The position numbers and the translations under genes were made by a program. This document shows positions 1 through 8,784 of a DNA stretch of 61,811 bases, one piece after another. The notes under the pieces were generated by a model. It was not told the DNA's origin and ran no database searches. It saw nothing but the letters and a program-made list of their open reading frames with translations. Numbering within the stretch: position 1 is the stretch's first letter; each line of letters begins with the position of its first letter. The DNA is from Lachnospiraceae bacterium UBA5902 (lineage in GTDB: Bacteria; Bacillota; Clostridia; Lachnospirales; Lachnospiraceae), in the NCBI GenBank assembly GCA_002431865.1, contig DJEI01000085.1, positions 1 through 61,811 of the forward strand, given 5' to 3'.

Positions 1-2
1 AG

Positions 3-1436
3 GCTGTGATCGAGGCGTTATCGCCGATGGAAAAGATCGTATTCCAGTCGTATTATTATTTTGGCGAGAGCGTACCAGCGATCGTAGAAAAAACGGGCTG
101 TACGACGCGGGTGGTAAAGCATACCCTCGGACAGACACGGACAGCCCTGCTTTCAGCAATCACAGCGCAAGGACAGGCACCGGCATATGCGGTACAGCAG
201 GAGAAGTCGCATAAATTCAGCTTGAAGGATACACCTTGGTTATATATTTTGTTCCAGAATTATATTGGAAAGGTGACGGGCATCGCGCATGTCGGAATCA
301 CAGGGAGTGCGGCTGGCGCAATTGCGATGGTTGGACAGGCTGGTGGCGTGGCAGGAACATCTGCGGTAATGGGACAGGCAGGTGGTGTTGCAGGAACCGC
401 GGCAGGACAGGCAGGTAGTGCAGCGGTAACCGGGCAGGCAGGAAATGCTGCAGGTGCAGCGGTAACCGGACAGGCAGGAAGTGCTGCAGGTGCAGCGGGA
501 ACCGGACAGGCAGGCGGAGCTACAGGTGCAGCAGCGAAAGCATCCGCACATGGGATTGCAAAATTCCTTGGTACGGTTGGCGGAAAAGTGGCAGTTGGAG
601 TCGTCGGAGTTGCAGCGGTTGTCGGCATCGGGCTGGGAATCCATCATGCATCGTCGGAGCCGGAAAGGCACATTGTAGCGATAGAAGAAGAGGATGGCAG
701 TGGCGCGCTTATGTGGGAGGATGGACCGGCACCCGCACAGGAGGCAACAACTGAAGAGATTTCGTGGGTTGACTTAAAATTGGAAGAGACGCGTCAAAAT
801 GTAGATAGTTATCGTACAACCGGAAGTGGTACACGGGGAGATGACGCGGAGGTTGGCGAGTCTTTGGCTCCATATGAGCGGAAGAATTGTTTTTATGCTG
901 TGGCGGATATCAATGGAGATGGCATGGAAGACATTTACTTTGGATATTGGAACAGTGAGACAAGACAGGTTGAAATACGACACACCTATGAACGGGATGA
1001 CATTGACGGAATCGTTACATATTACCAAAAGGATCTGTATCTGTCGGATCAGGCAAAAGAGTTTTTGTATGATAAAGTAGACAGCCGATTTGAACTGATT
1101 TCAGATTATATGGATAACGAGTCTAGCGGAGGTGTGGGATATTTGAAGATCGATACAGGTGGTGGTGAAAAATATTACAAGGTAATTGCCACTACATGGT
1201 ATGTGCATGGCGGTTCGGATGGAACGGTCAATTATGATAATTATGATTATGATTTTCTGCTAAGACAAATGAGGGATGAAAACTATAGTGGTTATTATCA
1301 GGAGGTTTCCGCTTCGGAATTTGAGACGTATAAAGCATCATTTACATACAAAAAACTGGAATGGCATCCTTTGTTTGAGGACGAAACAATTCTGAACGAA
1401 GATCCGTCAATCCCGGATGCGGATGGGAAATTCTAA
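3..1436 (+). CDS. Membrane-anchored sigma-region-4-like protein (5' partial)
   Basis: The reading frame is open to the window edge, so the true start lies upstream; a GTG at 6 is the first possible internal start. From that codon, residues 2-50 (ALSPMEKIVFQSYYYFGES... then a helix-turn-helix) look like region 4 of an ECF-type sigma factor. Residues 110-178 hold six GQAG-headed Gly/Ala repeats, 190-212 form a hydrophobic segment (VGGKVAVGVVGVAAVVGIGLGI), and about 260 residues follow, including DINGDGMEDIYF, which resembles a calcium-binding or FG-GAP loop. The inferred layout is a cytoplasmic DNA- or core-binding head, a membrane anchor and an external domain. A role as a membrane-held sigma factor is inference. 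It ends 5 nt before a bidirectional terminator. Confidence 0.6.
   Translation, partial: AVIEALSPMEKIVFQSYYYFGESVPAIVEKTGCTTRVVKHTLGQTRTALLSAITAQGQAPAYAVQQEKSHKFSLKDTPWLYILFQNYIGKVTGIAHVGITGSAAGAIAMVGQAGGVAGTSAVMGQAGGVAGTAAGQAGSAAVTGQAGNAAGAAVTGQAGSAAGAAGTGQAGGATGAAAKASAHGIAKFLGTVGGKVAVGVVGVAAVVGIGLGIHHASSEPERHIVAIEEEDGSGALMWEDGPAPAQEATTEEISWVDLKLEETRQNVDSYRTTGSGTRGDDAEVGESLAPYERKNCFYAVADINGDGMEDIYFGYWNSETRQVEIRHTYERDDIDGIVTYYQKDLYLSDQAKEFLYDKVDSRFELISDYMDNESSGGVGYLKIDTGGGEKYYKVIATTWYVHGGSDGTVNYDNYDYDFLLRQMRDENYSGYYQEVSASEFETYKASFTYKKLEWHPLFEDETILNEDPSIPDADGKF
333..536 (+). repeat. In-gene GQAG tandem repeats
   Basis: Six imperfect units of 9-13 codons, each beginning GQAG, at residues 110, 123, 134, 143, 155 and 167 of the frame counted from position 6. 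The unit length varies in whole codons, so the frame is kept. The repeats lie between the sigma-4-like domain and the membrane segment, as a flexible linker would. They create an open, Cys-rich antisense frame that is not a gene. Confidence 0.85.
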
Positions 1437-1440
1437 ATAA

Positions 1441-1491
1441 AAAAGATAAAAGCCTGTGAATTAAATCATCATAGGCTTTTATCTTTTCTTC
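1441..1491. terminator. Bidirectional terminator
   Basis: AAAAGATAAAAGCCT pairs with AGGCTTTTATCTTTT across a loop of about 17 nt. It has A-rich and T-rich flanks on both sides and sits between two convergent genes, so it can serve both. Confidence 0.85.
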
Positions 1492-1499
1492 CATATATG

Positions 1500-2519
1500 T
1501 TATTTGGAAGTATGTAGTACTTCATTCATAATAGTATCGAGATCGTAATCAGGTGCATGGCTGATCACCGACTCATATAGAGGGGTAAGTGTGTCAGTAT
1601 CTTCTTCTAAATCGTCTGCGATTTGTTCTATGGATTTCCCTTTTGTGACCTTCTTTATAATGAGGGTAAGTAACTTCCGAATTTCACCTTCTGCCAGACC
1701 AGCGGCATGGCCTTCTTCCCGACCAATCTCCATCATTGTCCGTTCGTGTTTTTTCTCATCATATTCAAATAAACTCATACTGACTACCTCCGCTTTATTT
1801 CTCTTCAAAAAATCAGCCAATATATTTTCTTTGATACAATCATTTACCGCCTGTGTGACCGCTTCTGTCAGTGGCATTGTCTTCTGATTTTCACGGATCT
1901 TTTCAACGAATTGCATATAACCATACAACGATGGACAATTTTTCAACAATTCATCATTATATCCGGGATTGATGTTGATCTGCACCACGATCAACTCCAG
2001 ACTTGGATGTTCTTCCTTGTTCGCATACGCATCGGACAGCCGCATTTCCCGTTTTGCAGGCTGCTTATCCAGTCCATTGTAAAATATGATAAACTTCGGA
2101 TTTGGCAGGCGGATGATGCGCGGCGAGTAGATATCCTCGTCTTTATAAAATAACGAATATGTCCGTGCAACATAATCCAGATCACGCAGTGGGATATTCG
2201 GATTTACCGTGGATTGATGCTCATATAGATTGAGCCGCATGTCAATCACACACGAAATATCATTTTTCACAGTCATGTAAATCGCATTTTTAAGCGTTGT
2301 AATTTCCAATTCTTCCGGATCTTCGTAGGATGTTCCGTTAAGTGCATTATACAGTGACAATAATTCTGTTTTCTCCGAAAATAACATCCGGAATACCGTG
2401 TCTTTGTACTCGCGGTTTGCCACCAGCGGTTCTTCTGCAGATTCGTTCATACGGTATGTCTGCGCATCGCAATTGTTGTTACGGATTTCATGCCCCTGTG
2501 TTTCGTGGTTTCTGTTCAT
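1500..2519 (-). CDS. Rpn-type PD-(D/E)XK nuclease/transposase family protein
   Basis: About 339 residues. The N-terminal half carries the pattern of the recombination-promoting nuclease (Rpn/YhgA-like) family: YKDTVFRMLFSEK, then an acidic strand ISCVIDMRLNLYEHQ that supplies the D...ExQ catalytic core, followed by DYVARTYSLFY. The C-terminal third is charged and probably helical (EIGREEGHAAGLAEGEI), typical of these proteins. The start at 2519 was chosen because GGAGGA lies just upstream; a longer frame reaches 2543. Such genes are widespread in Lachnospiraceae, often in several copies. Relatives promote RecA-independent recombination, but activity here is untested. No terminal inverted repeats of a classical insertion sequence are visible around it. 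Confidence 0.8.
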   Translation of the reverse strand: MNRNHETQGHEIRNNNCDAQTYRMNESAEEPLVANREYKDTVFRMLFSEKTELLSLYNALNGTSYEDPEELEITTLKNAIYMTVKNDISCVIDMRLNLYEHQSTVNPNIPLRDLDYVARTYSLFYKDEDIYSPRIIRLPNPKFIIFYNGLDKQPAKREMRLSDAYANKEEHPSLELIVVQININPGYNDELLKNCPSLYGYMQFVEKIRENQKTMPLTEAVTQAVNDCIKENILADFLKRNKAEVVSMSLFEYDEKKHERTMMEIGREEGHAAGLAEGEIRKLLTLIIKKVTKGKSIEQIADDLEEDTDTLTPLYESVISHAPDYDLDTIMNEVLHTSK

Positions 2520-2621
2520 AAAGTTTCCTCCATTTCTGAGCACATCGCTCTATGTGCAGGAGGAAATAAAATCTCCTAATCTCAAAGTCCATTTCCTCTC
2601 TGCTTATGTTGTAGTGTGAAT

Positions 2622-2743
2622 TCAAAGCATCGAAGTTCTTGGATTCTAAGATTTGTCACCATGCGTAGCATGATGACCTACGCACGCATCAGCGTGCTAC
2701 ATTATATAATAGATAAAAATAGAATTGAAATTTAATGCTTTGA
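2622..2743. repeat. Long-armed palindromic intergenic structure
   Basis: TCAAAGCAT at 2622-2630 is perfectly complementary to ATGCTTTGA at 2735-2743. Two compact hairpins lie inside: GTCACCATGC/GCATGATGAC around 2656-2678, and GCACGC-ATCA-GCGTGC around 2682-2697. It fills the divergent gap between the nuclease and hydrolase genes. I do not recognise it. It is not the element found three times further on, although it shares the arms-around-hairpins layout. Confidence 0.5.
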
Positions 2744-2856
2744 TTTATCCTAACACAGCAGGATCAAAAGTGCAATTCTTTTTTTGCACATTTACCTTGT
2801 ATCTGAAAATCTGGCAACGTATAATACAATCAAAATGAAAAACGAGGAACAAATCT

Positions 2857-3426
2857 ATGAAAAAACTGGCAATATTTTTCCCGGGAATCGGATACCATGC
2901 GGACAAGCCACTCCTATATTACAGCCGGAAGCTGGCTGGCGAGGCGGGCTATGAACTGATTGCGTTGAAATACGATTATCAGGCAGGAAATATCCGTGGG
3001 AACAAAGAGAAGATGGAGGCAGCTTTCCATGCGCTGTATGCACAGGCGGAAGAACAGCTTGCCAGGGTTGATTTTACAGCGTATGCGGAAGTGCTGTTTG
3101 TATCGAAAAGTGTTGGGACGATTATCGCATCTGCCTATGCACAGAAGCTTGAAAAGGTGGGAATGGCAGCAGAACTTCGACATATCTTATACACACCGCT
3201 TGAGGCAACCTACACCTTCGCACCGAAGCATGCGGTTGCATTTATCGGAACGGCAGATCCGTGGAGCGATGTGCCTGCGGTGATCCAGATGAGTGAAGCA
3301 CAGGGCGTTCCAATGCATGTCTATGAGAATGCCAACCATTCACTCGAGACAAGTGATACCATGCAGAATCTGAAAATTTTGCAGGATGTGATGGAGAAAA
3401 CCCGTGCGAGTCTCTCTGCTGGTTGA
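2857..3426 (+). CDS. Small alpha/beta hydrolase
   Basis: 189 residues, without signal peptide or membrane segment, so cytoplasmic. MKKLAIFFPGIGY gives the oxyanion-region strand. FVSKSVGT near residue 87 is the nucleophile elbow (G-x-S-x-G relaxed to S-K-S-V-G). IGTADPW supplies the acid and ENANHSLE the histidine. This is the pattern of the compact dienelactone-hydrolase-like family, and the substrate cannot be told. The gene stands alone, with a palindromic region before it and a strong terminator straight after, so it is probably monocistronic. Confidence 0.7.
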   Translation: MKKLAIFFPGIGYHADKPLLYYSRKLAGEAGYELIALKYDYQAGNIRGNKEKMEAAFHALYAQAEEQLARVDFTAYAEVLFVSKSVGTIIASAYAQKLEKVGMAAELRHILYTPLEATYTFAPKHAVAFIGTADPWSDVPAVIQMSEAQGVPMHVYENANHSLETSDTMQNLKILQDVMEKTRASLSAG

Positions 3427-3429
3427 CAA

Positions 3430-3474
3430 TAAAAAAACGTCTATTGCATACCGTAGCAATAGACGTTTTTTATT
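3430..3474. terminator. Bidirectional terminator
   Basis: ACGTCTATTGC and GCAATAGACGT pair around an 8-nt loop, with runs of A before and T after. It serves both the hydrolase and the convergent transporter gene. Confidence 0.9.
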
Positions 3475-3486
3475 ATAACAAAGTAT

Positions 3487-4842
3487 TTACAGCAATCCCT
3501 GAATCAGAATAATCAGAATCAGAACCGGAAGCACAAACTGGAAATACGGCTTTAATTTCTTGCTGATCTTCAAGCCGGTTCCGGTATTTGCTTCCTCAAT
3601 GTACTTGTCAAATCCAAATCCCCATTTTGTAACACAGAACAACAGGTAGACGAGCGAACCAAGCGGTAACAGCAGGTTGCTGACTAAGAAGTCTTCGGTG
3701 TCAAGTATGTCACGGCCGCCAATCAGATGCACATTGCTCCAGACATTGTAGCCGAGGACGCATGGCATGCTCGCAATCAAAATGATGATACAGTTGATGA
3801 GTGACGCTTTGTTCCGGCTGATATGGAACATATCCATACAGAAGGAAATGATATTCTCAAATACAGCGATTACTGTTGAGAAGCTGGCAAATGTCATGAA
3901 TAGGAAGAACAGTGTTCCCCAGACTCTTCCGCCAGCCATATTTACGAATACGTTTGGCAGAGTGACGAAGATCAGACTTGGGCCTGCACCGACTTCCACG
4001 CCATAGCTGAAGCATGCCGGGAAGATGATCAGTCCTGCCATGATCGCAACAAATGTATCAAGTGCGCAGATACGGACGCCCTCGCCAGCAAGTGTATTGT
4101 CCTTGCTCATGTAGCTTCCGAAGATCTCCATCGCAGCAACACCCAAGCTCAGGGTGAAGAACGACTGGTTCATAGCCGCAGAGATTACATTTTGAAGACC
4201 AACCTCGGATACGGTTTTTGCATTAGGCACAAGGTAGAACTTCAAGCCCTCCTTTGCGCCGGGCAATGTCAGACTATGTACAACTAAGATTACGATCAGT
4301 GCAAGCAGTGCCAGCATCATAAACTTACTGATTCGTTCCAGTCCGTTCTGTAAGCCGCGGCTGCAGATAAAGAAGCCTGCAATTACAATGATGACCATCC
4401 AGATCGTCATCTGAAGCGGATCACTGAGCAGATCGGTAAATACCAAAGCTGTTGCATCGGTATCCATACCGGAATGAAATGCTTCGGTTGCAAATTTATA
4501 AAAATAGGAAAGCATCCAGCCGGATACGGTTGTATAATACATCATTAGCAGATAGCATCCAGCCATGGCGAACCAGCCGTGGATGTGCCATTTGCTTCCA
4601 GGTTTTTCGAGTGCCTTGTATCCAAGCACCGCACTTTTGCGGCTCGCACGTCCGACTGCAAATTCCATTGTCAAAACTGGCAGACCCATAATTACCAGAA
4701 AGATCAGGTAAAAAAGTACAAAAAGACCGCCTCCGTTTTCCCCTGCGACATATGGAAAACGCCAGACATTTCCGATACCGATGGCGCATCCTGCCGACAC
4801 AAGCAGAAAACCAAGACGAGATTTGAAAGATTCCCGCTGCAT
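3487..4842 (-). CDS. Sodium-dependent transporter, NSS/SNF family
   Basis: About 451 residues and 11-12 hydrophobic segments. The N-terminal signature AGCAIGIGNVWRFPYVAGENGGG is diagnostic for neurotransmitter:sodium symporters, whose unwound TM1 forms the Na and substrate sites. Bacterial members (LeuT, MhsT, TnaT types) take up amino acids with sodium; the particular substrate cannot be read here. The start at 4842 (MQRESFKSR...) has AGGAGGG upstream; the longest frame begins at 4932 but would translate through a leader hairpin. It is divergent from the glutamine synthetase gene, with which it shares a promoter region, so a nitrogen-related role is plausible but unproven. Confidence 0.9.
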   Translation of the reverse strand: MQRESFKSRLGFLLVSAGCAIGIGNVWRFPYVAGENGGGLFVLFYLIFLVIMGLPVLTMEFAVGRASRKSAVLGYKALEKPGSKWHIHGWFAMAGCYLLMMYYTTVSGWMLSYFYKFATEAFHSGMDTDATALVFTDLLSDPLQMTIWMVIIVIAGFFICSRGLQNGLERISKFMMLALLALIVILVVHSLTLPGAKEGLKFYLVPNAKTVSEVGLQNVISAAMNQSFFTLSLGVAAMEIFGSYMSKDNTLAGEGVRICALDTFVAIMAGLIIFPACFSYGVEVGAGPSLIFVTLPNVFVNMAGGRVWGTLFFLFMTFASFSTVIAVFENIISFCMDMFHISRNKASLINCIIILIASMPCVLGYNVWSNVHLIGGRDILDTEDFLVSNLLLPLGSLVYLLFCVTKWGFGFDKYIEEANTGTGLKISKKLKPYFQFVLPVLILIILIQGLL

Positions 4843-4862
4843 ATATATTTTCCCTCCTGAAT

Positions 4863-4900
4863 AAAAATGCCGCCAGATCATTGTAAATAGCGGCATTTTA
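4863..4900 (-). terminator. Attenuator-like hairpin in the transporter leader
   Basis: Read on the minus strand, AAAATGCCGC pairs with GCGGCATTTTT around a 16-nt loop and runs into TTTTTATT directly ahead of the transporter ribosome binding site. It therefore lies between that gene's likely promoter and its start codon, where an intrinsic terminator would act as an attenuator. Confidence 0.5.
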
Positions 4901-4913
4901 CCTATTATATTGT

Positions 4914-4942
4914 TTGACAAAGCAAACTTCATAAAATATACT
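4914..4942 (+). promoter_or_regulatory. Sigma-A promoter of glnN
   Basis: TTGACA at 4914-4919 and TATACT at 4937-4942, 17 nt apart, a near-consensus vegetative promoter. It gives a leader of about 70 nt before the ATG at 5021. On the opposite strand TATAAT overlaps at about 4903-4908 and may drive the transporter, though with a poor -35. Confidence 0.8.
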
Positions 4943-5020
4943 ATAAAAAAATAATTTTTACAAGGGGAGAACTTTCAAAAATATTGAAGGGAAAACGAAA
5001 GGACAGGTTTAGAAGACAAC

Positions 5021-7138
5021 ATGGAAGAAAATGTAAACGTAACAGAGCTGTTTGGCTGTGACGTATTTAACGACGCGGTCATGGAAGAACGACTTCCGAA
5101 GAAGGTTTACAAAGAACTCAAGGAGACGATCGAAGAGGGCAAGGAATTGTCATTGGAGATCGCAGATGTGGTAGCCCACGAGATGAAGGAATGGGCGATC
5201 GAGAAGGGGGCGACACATTTTAGTCACTGGTTCCAGCCGATGACGGGTGTGACAGCCGAGAAGCATGATGCATTTATCACAGCACCGAAGGAAAATGGAA
5301 AGGTATTGTTAGCTTTTTCGGGCAAGGAACTGATTCAGGGAGAGCCAGATGCATCTTCGTTCCCATCCGGAGGACTTCGCGCGACATTTGAGGCAAGAGG
5401 TTATACGACATGGGATTGTACATCTCCGGCGTTTGTACGTCATGATTCCGCAGGTGGTATCCTTTGTATTCCAACCGCATTCTGTTCGTACACGGGCGAG
5501 GCGCTCGATCAGAAGACACCGTTGCTTCGTTCGATGGAGGCAGTGAATAAGCAGGCACTCCGAATCTTAAAATTGTTTGGAAATACAACTGCAAAGCGTG
5601 TGACACCATCCGTTGGTGCCGAGCAGGAATACTTCCTTGTTGATAAAGAAAAATGGTTAAAGCGTAAAGACCTGATCTACACCGGACGTACGTTGTTTGG
5701 TGCGATGCCACCGAAGGGACAGGAGATGGATGACCATTATCTTGGTACGATCCGTCAGCGCGTCAGTGCCTATATGAAGGAAGTCAATGAGGAGTGCTGG
5801 AAGCTTGGCGTTGCTGCGAAGACACAGCACAACGAGGTTGCTCCGGCACAGCATGAGCTGGCACCAATCTATGCACCAGTTAATATTGCACAGGATCACA
5901 ACCAGATCATGATGCGTATTTTGAAGAAAGTTGCAAGTCGTCATGGTATGCGCTGCCTGCTTCATGAGAAGCCATTTGCAGGGGTGAATGGTTCCGGCAA
6001 GCACAACAACTGGTCACTCACTTCTGACGATGGAGTTAACCTGCTTGATCCAGGCAAGAATCCACATGAGAATAAAATGTTCCTTCTTGTACTTGCATGT
6101 ATCTTAAAGGCGGTTGATGAGCATGCAGATCTGCTTCGTGTATCCGCAGCTGATGTCGGAAACGATCAGAGACTGGGTGGTAATGAAGCACCACCGGCGG
6201 TCATTTCTGTATTCCTTGGTGACCAGCTGGAGGATGTGCTTGACCAGATTCTGCAGAATGGAGAGGCAACACACAGTATCAAGGGTGAGAAGTTTGCGAC
6301 GGGCGTTACGACACTTCCGGATTTCCGCAAGGATGCAACGGATCGTAACCGTACATCCCCATTTGCATTTACAGGCAATAAGTTTGAGTTCCGTATGCTT
6401 GGTTCCCAGGATTCACTGTCAAACTGTAATGTTGTTTTGAACACGATCGCAGCCAAGGCATTTGAGGAAGCCTGCGACAGACTGGAGAAAGCAGAGGATT
6501 TCGATAAAGAATTAAATGCACTGATCGTAGAATATACAGAAAAGCATAAGCGTATCATCTTCAGCGGAAATGGATATTCCAAGGAGTGGCAGGAGGAAGC
6601 AAAGCGCAGAGGACTTCCAAATCTTCCGACGATGGTCGATGCAATTCCAGCTCTTACAACGGATGCAGCCATTGATATGTTTGAGCATTTCAAGGTATTT
6701 ACAAAGGCAGAGCTTGAGGCGAGAGCAGAGATCCAGTATGAGATCTATGCCAAGGCAATCAACATCGAGGCGAAGACTATGATTGATATGGCAACGAAGC
6801 AGATCATTCCTGCGGTTGTCAGATATACGACTGTACTTGCGGAATCTGTCAATCAGGTACGGGCGGCTGGCGCAAGCTATAATGTCAGTGTGCAGGAGAA
6901 GCTGTTGGAGAAGACCTCTTCTCTGCTTGCAGACAGCTATGGAGCACTTAACTATCTGTCTCATGTAACAGAGGAAATCGAGAAGAAGGAAGAAGGAGCA
7001 GAGCGTGCAAGATATTGTCTGGATGTGATCATGCCGGCGATGACAGCATTGCGTGCACCGGTCGACAAACTGGAAATGATTGTCGATAAGGAGATGTGGC
7101 CGATGCCTTCTTATGGAGATTTGATGTTTATACTGTAA
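5021..7138 (+). CDS. glnN: Glutamine synthetase type III
   Basis: 705 residues, the length of the GSIII (GlnN) family, which is much longer than GSI and common in Bacteroides and Clostridia. It makes glutamine from glutamate, ammonia and ATP in the cytoplasm. Landmarks are [13 protein letters not shown] near residue 67, [12 protein letters not shown] near 200, [13 protein letters not shown] near 280 and [12 protein letters not shown] near 325, all characteristic of GSIII catalytic strands. A helical C-terminal extension follows, as in the family. Transcription probably starts at the strong promoter 70-80 nt upstream. No terminator hairpin was found directly after the stop; the downstream DNA is a degraded gene. 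Confidence 0.95.
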   Translation: MEENVNVTELFGCDVFNDAVMEERLPKKVYKELKETIEEGKELSLEIADVVAHEMKEWAIEKGATHFSHWFQPMTGVTAEKHDAFITAPKENGKVLLAFSGKELIQGEPDASSFPSGGLRATFEARGYTTWDCTSPAFVRHDSAGGILCIPTAFCSYTGEALDQKTPLLRSMEAVNKQALRILKLFGNTTAKRVTPSVGAEQEYFLVDKEKWLKRKDLIYTGRTLFGAMPPKGQEMDDHYLGTIRQRVSAYMKEVNEECWKLGVAAKTQHNEVAPAQHELAPIYAPVNIAQDHNQIMMRILKKVASRHGMRCLLHEKPFAGVNGSGKHNNWSLTSDDGVNLLDPGKNPHENKMFLLVLACILKAVDEHADLLRVSAADVGNDQRLGGNEAPPAVISVFLGDQLEDVLDQILQNGEATHSIKGEKFATGVTTLPDFRKDATDRNRTSPFAFTGNKFEFRMLGSQDSLSNCNVVLNTIAAKAFEEACDRLEKAEDFDKELNALIVEYTEKHKRIIFSGNGYSKEWQEEAKRRGLPNLPTMVDAIPALTTDAAIDMFEHFKVFTKAELEARAEIQYEIYAKAINIEAKTMIDMATKQIIPAVVRYTTVLAESVNQVRAAGASYNVSVQEKLLEKTSSLLADSYGALNYLSHVTEEIEKKEEGAERARYCLDVIMPAMTALRAPVDKLEMIVDKEMWPMPSYGDLMFIL

Positions 7139-7196
7139 TTCGGTATGTAAGATAACGAATTATCGTTAGATACAGTATTATCAGGAAATAACTTTA

Positions 7197-7760
7197 CGAT
7201 GGAGGCGACCATCATTATTACCGATGGCGCTTCTATCATAAATAGCATTGAAGAAACGAAGAAAAATAAATCCATATCAGGAACAGTCGTAAAGGCAGCG
7301 GAAAAACAGAACCGGGACGATAATACGATGCAGAAGAGAAAGTCGGACGGACAGACATGGTATGCCATGCGTCTGAGTCGCAGGGACACCCATCTGTATG
7401 TATTTTTACGTCGGGCGAAGTGTTTACATATCGTACGACGACAATGGCGTACGCGGTTTTGTTGTATTTGCTGTTTGCATCATTTTTTCACATGATTCAT
7501 TATCGGTATGCACGAAAAAACACCGAATACATAGAAAAACAATATCAGATTATACAGGCAATCAAGACAGGACTCTTTTACAAGTGAAGAAGGTGTGGGG
7601 ACGATCTTTACAATCGAGTTTTGATTTTTGCTTGCGCCAGAGACAGAAAAAGAGGATAATACAATGCAGGATTTTCAGGGAACGCAGCAGATCCGTGCGA
7701 TGCATTGACAAGATGCGGTGGTGACAAGAAAATATTGTAGGGAGAAAAAAGAGGGGGAGA
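7197..7760 (+). pseudogene. Remnant of a Cache-TM sensor protein
   Basis: No frame spans this stretch, but pieces in successive frames join into a sensible protein. IITDGASIINSIEETKKNKSISG and the following KSDGQTWYAM sequence look like part of an extracellular Cache domain. After a frame change comes THLYVF, then a hydrophobic segment MAYAVLLYLLFASFFHMIHYRY and the membrane-proximal helix ARKNTEYIEKQYQIIQAI, which normally leads into the cytoplasmic part of a sensor kinase or GGDEF protein. That cytoplasmic part is missing. Several frameshifts and stops support a pseudogene. The assignment to a family is by eye only. Confidence 0.55.
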
Positions 7761-7764
7761 ACCA

Positions 7765-8769
7765 ATGAAAATGAAGAAACTTCGTCAGATTATAGCTGCA
7801 TGTATGACGGGCTGTGTACTGCTTGTGGGCTGTGGATCAACCGTAACAAAGAACACACAGCAATCGTCAAAACTGCCGCAGCTGGTGATTGGCAGTGACA
7901 GCTATGAACCGTTTAATTATATCAACGAGGATGGTGAATTTGCAGGCGTGGATGTCGAGCTTGCTCAGGAGGCATGCCGCCGCATCGGATACGAGCCGGT
8001 CTTTACACAGATCGTGTGGGAGGATAAGGACGAATATCTGGAGGAAGGAAGCGTGGATTGCCTGTGGGGCAGCTTCACGATGACCGGTCGTGAGAAAGAA
8101 TATACATGGGTAGGACCGTATCTGAACAGCCGGCAGGTTGTTGTGGTGCGTGTGGACAGTGATATTTATCAGTTACCTGATCTCGATGGGAAACGCGTAT
8201 CCGTGCAGGCGACGAGCAAGCCGGAACGGGAATTTTTAAACCAGAGCAATCCGGCGACACCGCAGGTCGGGGATCTGTTCAGCTTTTCTTCGATGGACGA
8301 GATCTATGCGAGTCTCAGAAAAGGATATGTAGACGCAATTGCCGGGCATGAGAGTGCGCTCTGCACATTTGTGGAGACCGATCAGGACGCTTACCGGATT
8401 CTGGACGAAAGTTTATATAATTCAGAGCTTGGAATTGCATTTACAAAGGGCAGCGATAACGAAGTGATTGGAAAATTAGCACAGGCATTGAATGAAATGC
8501 AGGAAGATGGAACAACAAGGCAGATTATAGAAAAATACGGGTTAAACCCGGAGGCAGCACTCAGAGAGAAGGATGTGGACAGTGCATTTCGCGCAGCACA
8601 TACGTTAAAGGGCGTCTGTGTCAATCTTGGATTCAACAAGCTGTATGAGGTAAGATCAGCATTGACTGAGAAGCTTCGTGCAAAAGAATTAGACGGCACA
8701 GATGTGATGTTTGAAAAAGTAAAGGAGCAGTATGACATTACCATGAATGCAATCCGTAAACTGCAGTAA
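7765..8769 (+). CDS. Solute-binding (SBP_bac_3) domain fused to Hpt; probable deletion product
   Basis: 334 residues. Residues 1-23 are a lipoprotein signal with the lipobox LVGC. Residues about 38-262 form a type-3 periplasmic-binding domain (LVIGSDSYEPFNYINEDGEFAGVDVELAQEA...). The remainder, DVDSAFRAAHTLKGVCVNLGF and the helices after it, is a histidine phosphotransfer domain with the usual HTLKG box. There is no membrane segment between them, so the Hpt would be exported with the lipoprotein, away from any kinase. Lachnospiraceae hybrid kinases commonly run SBP-TM-kinase-REC-Hpt; an in-frame loss of the middle explains this gene best. It ends 15 nt before the next gene and was probably co-transcribed with it. 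Confidence 0.75.
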   Translation: MKMKKLRQIIAACMTGCVLLVGCGSTVTKNTQQSSKLPQLVIGSDSYEPFNYINEDGEFAGVDVELAQEACRRIGYEPVFTQIVWEDKDEYLEEGSVDCLWGSFTMTGREKEYTWVGPYLNSRQVVVVRVDSDIYQLPDLDGKRVSVQATSKPEREFLNQSNPATPQVGDLFSFSSMDEIYASLRKGYVDAIAGHESALCTFVETDQDAYRILDESLYNSELGIAFTKGSDNEVIGKLAQALNEMQEDGTTRQIIEKYGLNPEAALREKDVDSAFRAAHTLKGVCVNLGFNKLYEVRSALTEKLRAKELDGTDVMFEKVKEQYDITMNAIRKLQ

Positions 8770-8784
8770 AATAAAGAGGAAGCC

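Noticed and set aside
333..536. CRISPR-like regular repeats
   Set aside because: Units are in-frame codon repeats of unequal length with no unique spacers, inside a coding sequence.
240..671. 143-residue Cys-rich minus-strand ORF
   Set aside because: It is the antisense of the GQAG repeats; its Cys richness comes from GCA/TGC repeats and it has no ribosome binding site.
1500..2743. Complete insertion sequence around the Rpn-type gene
   Set aside because: No matching terminal inverted repeats or target duplication found; the palindrome at 2622-2743 is self-contained on one side.
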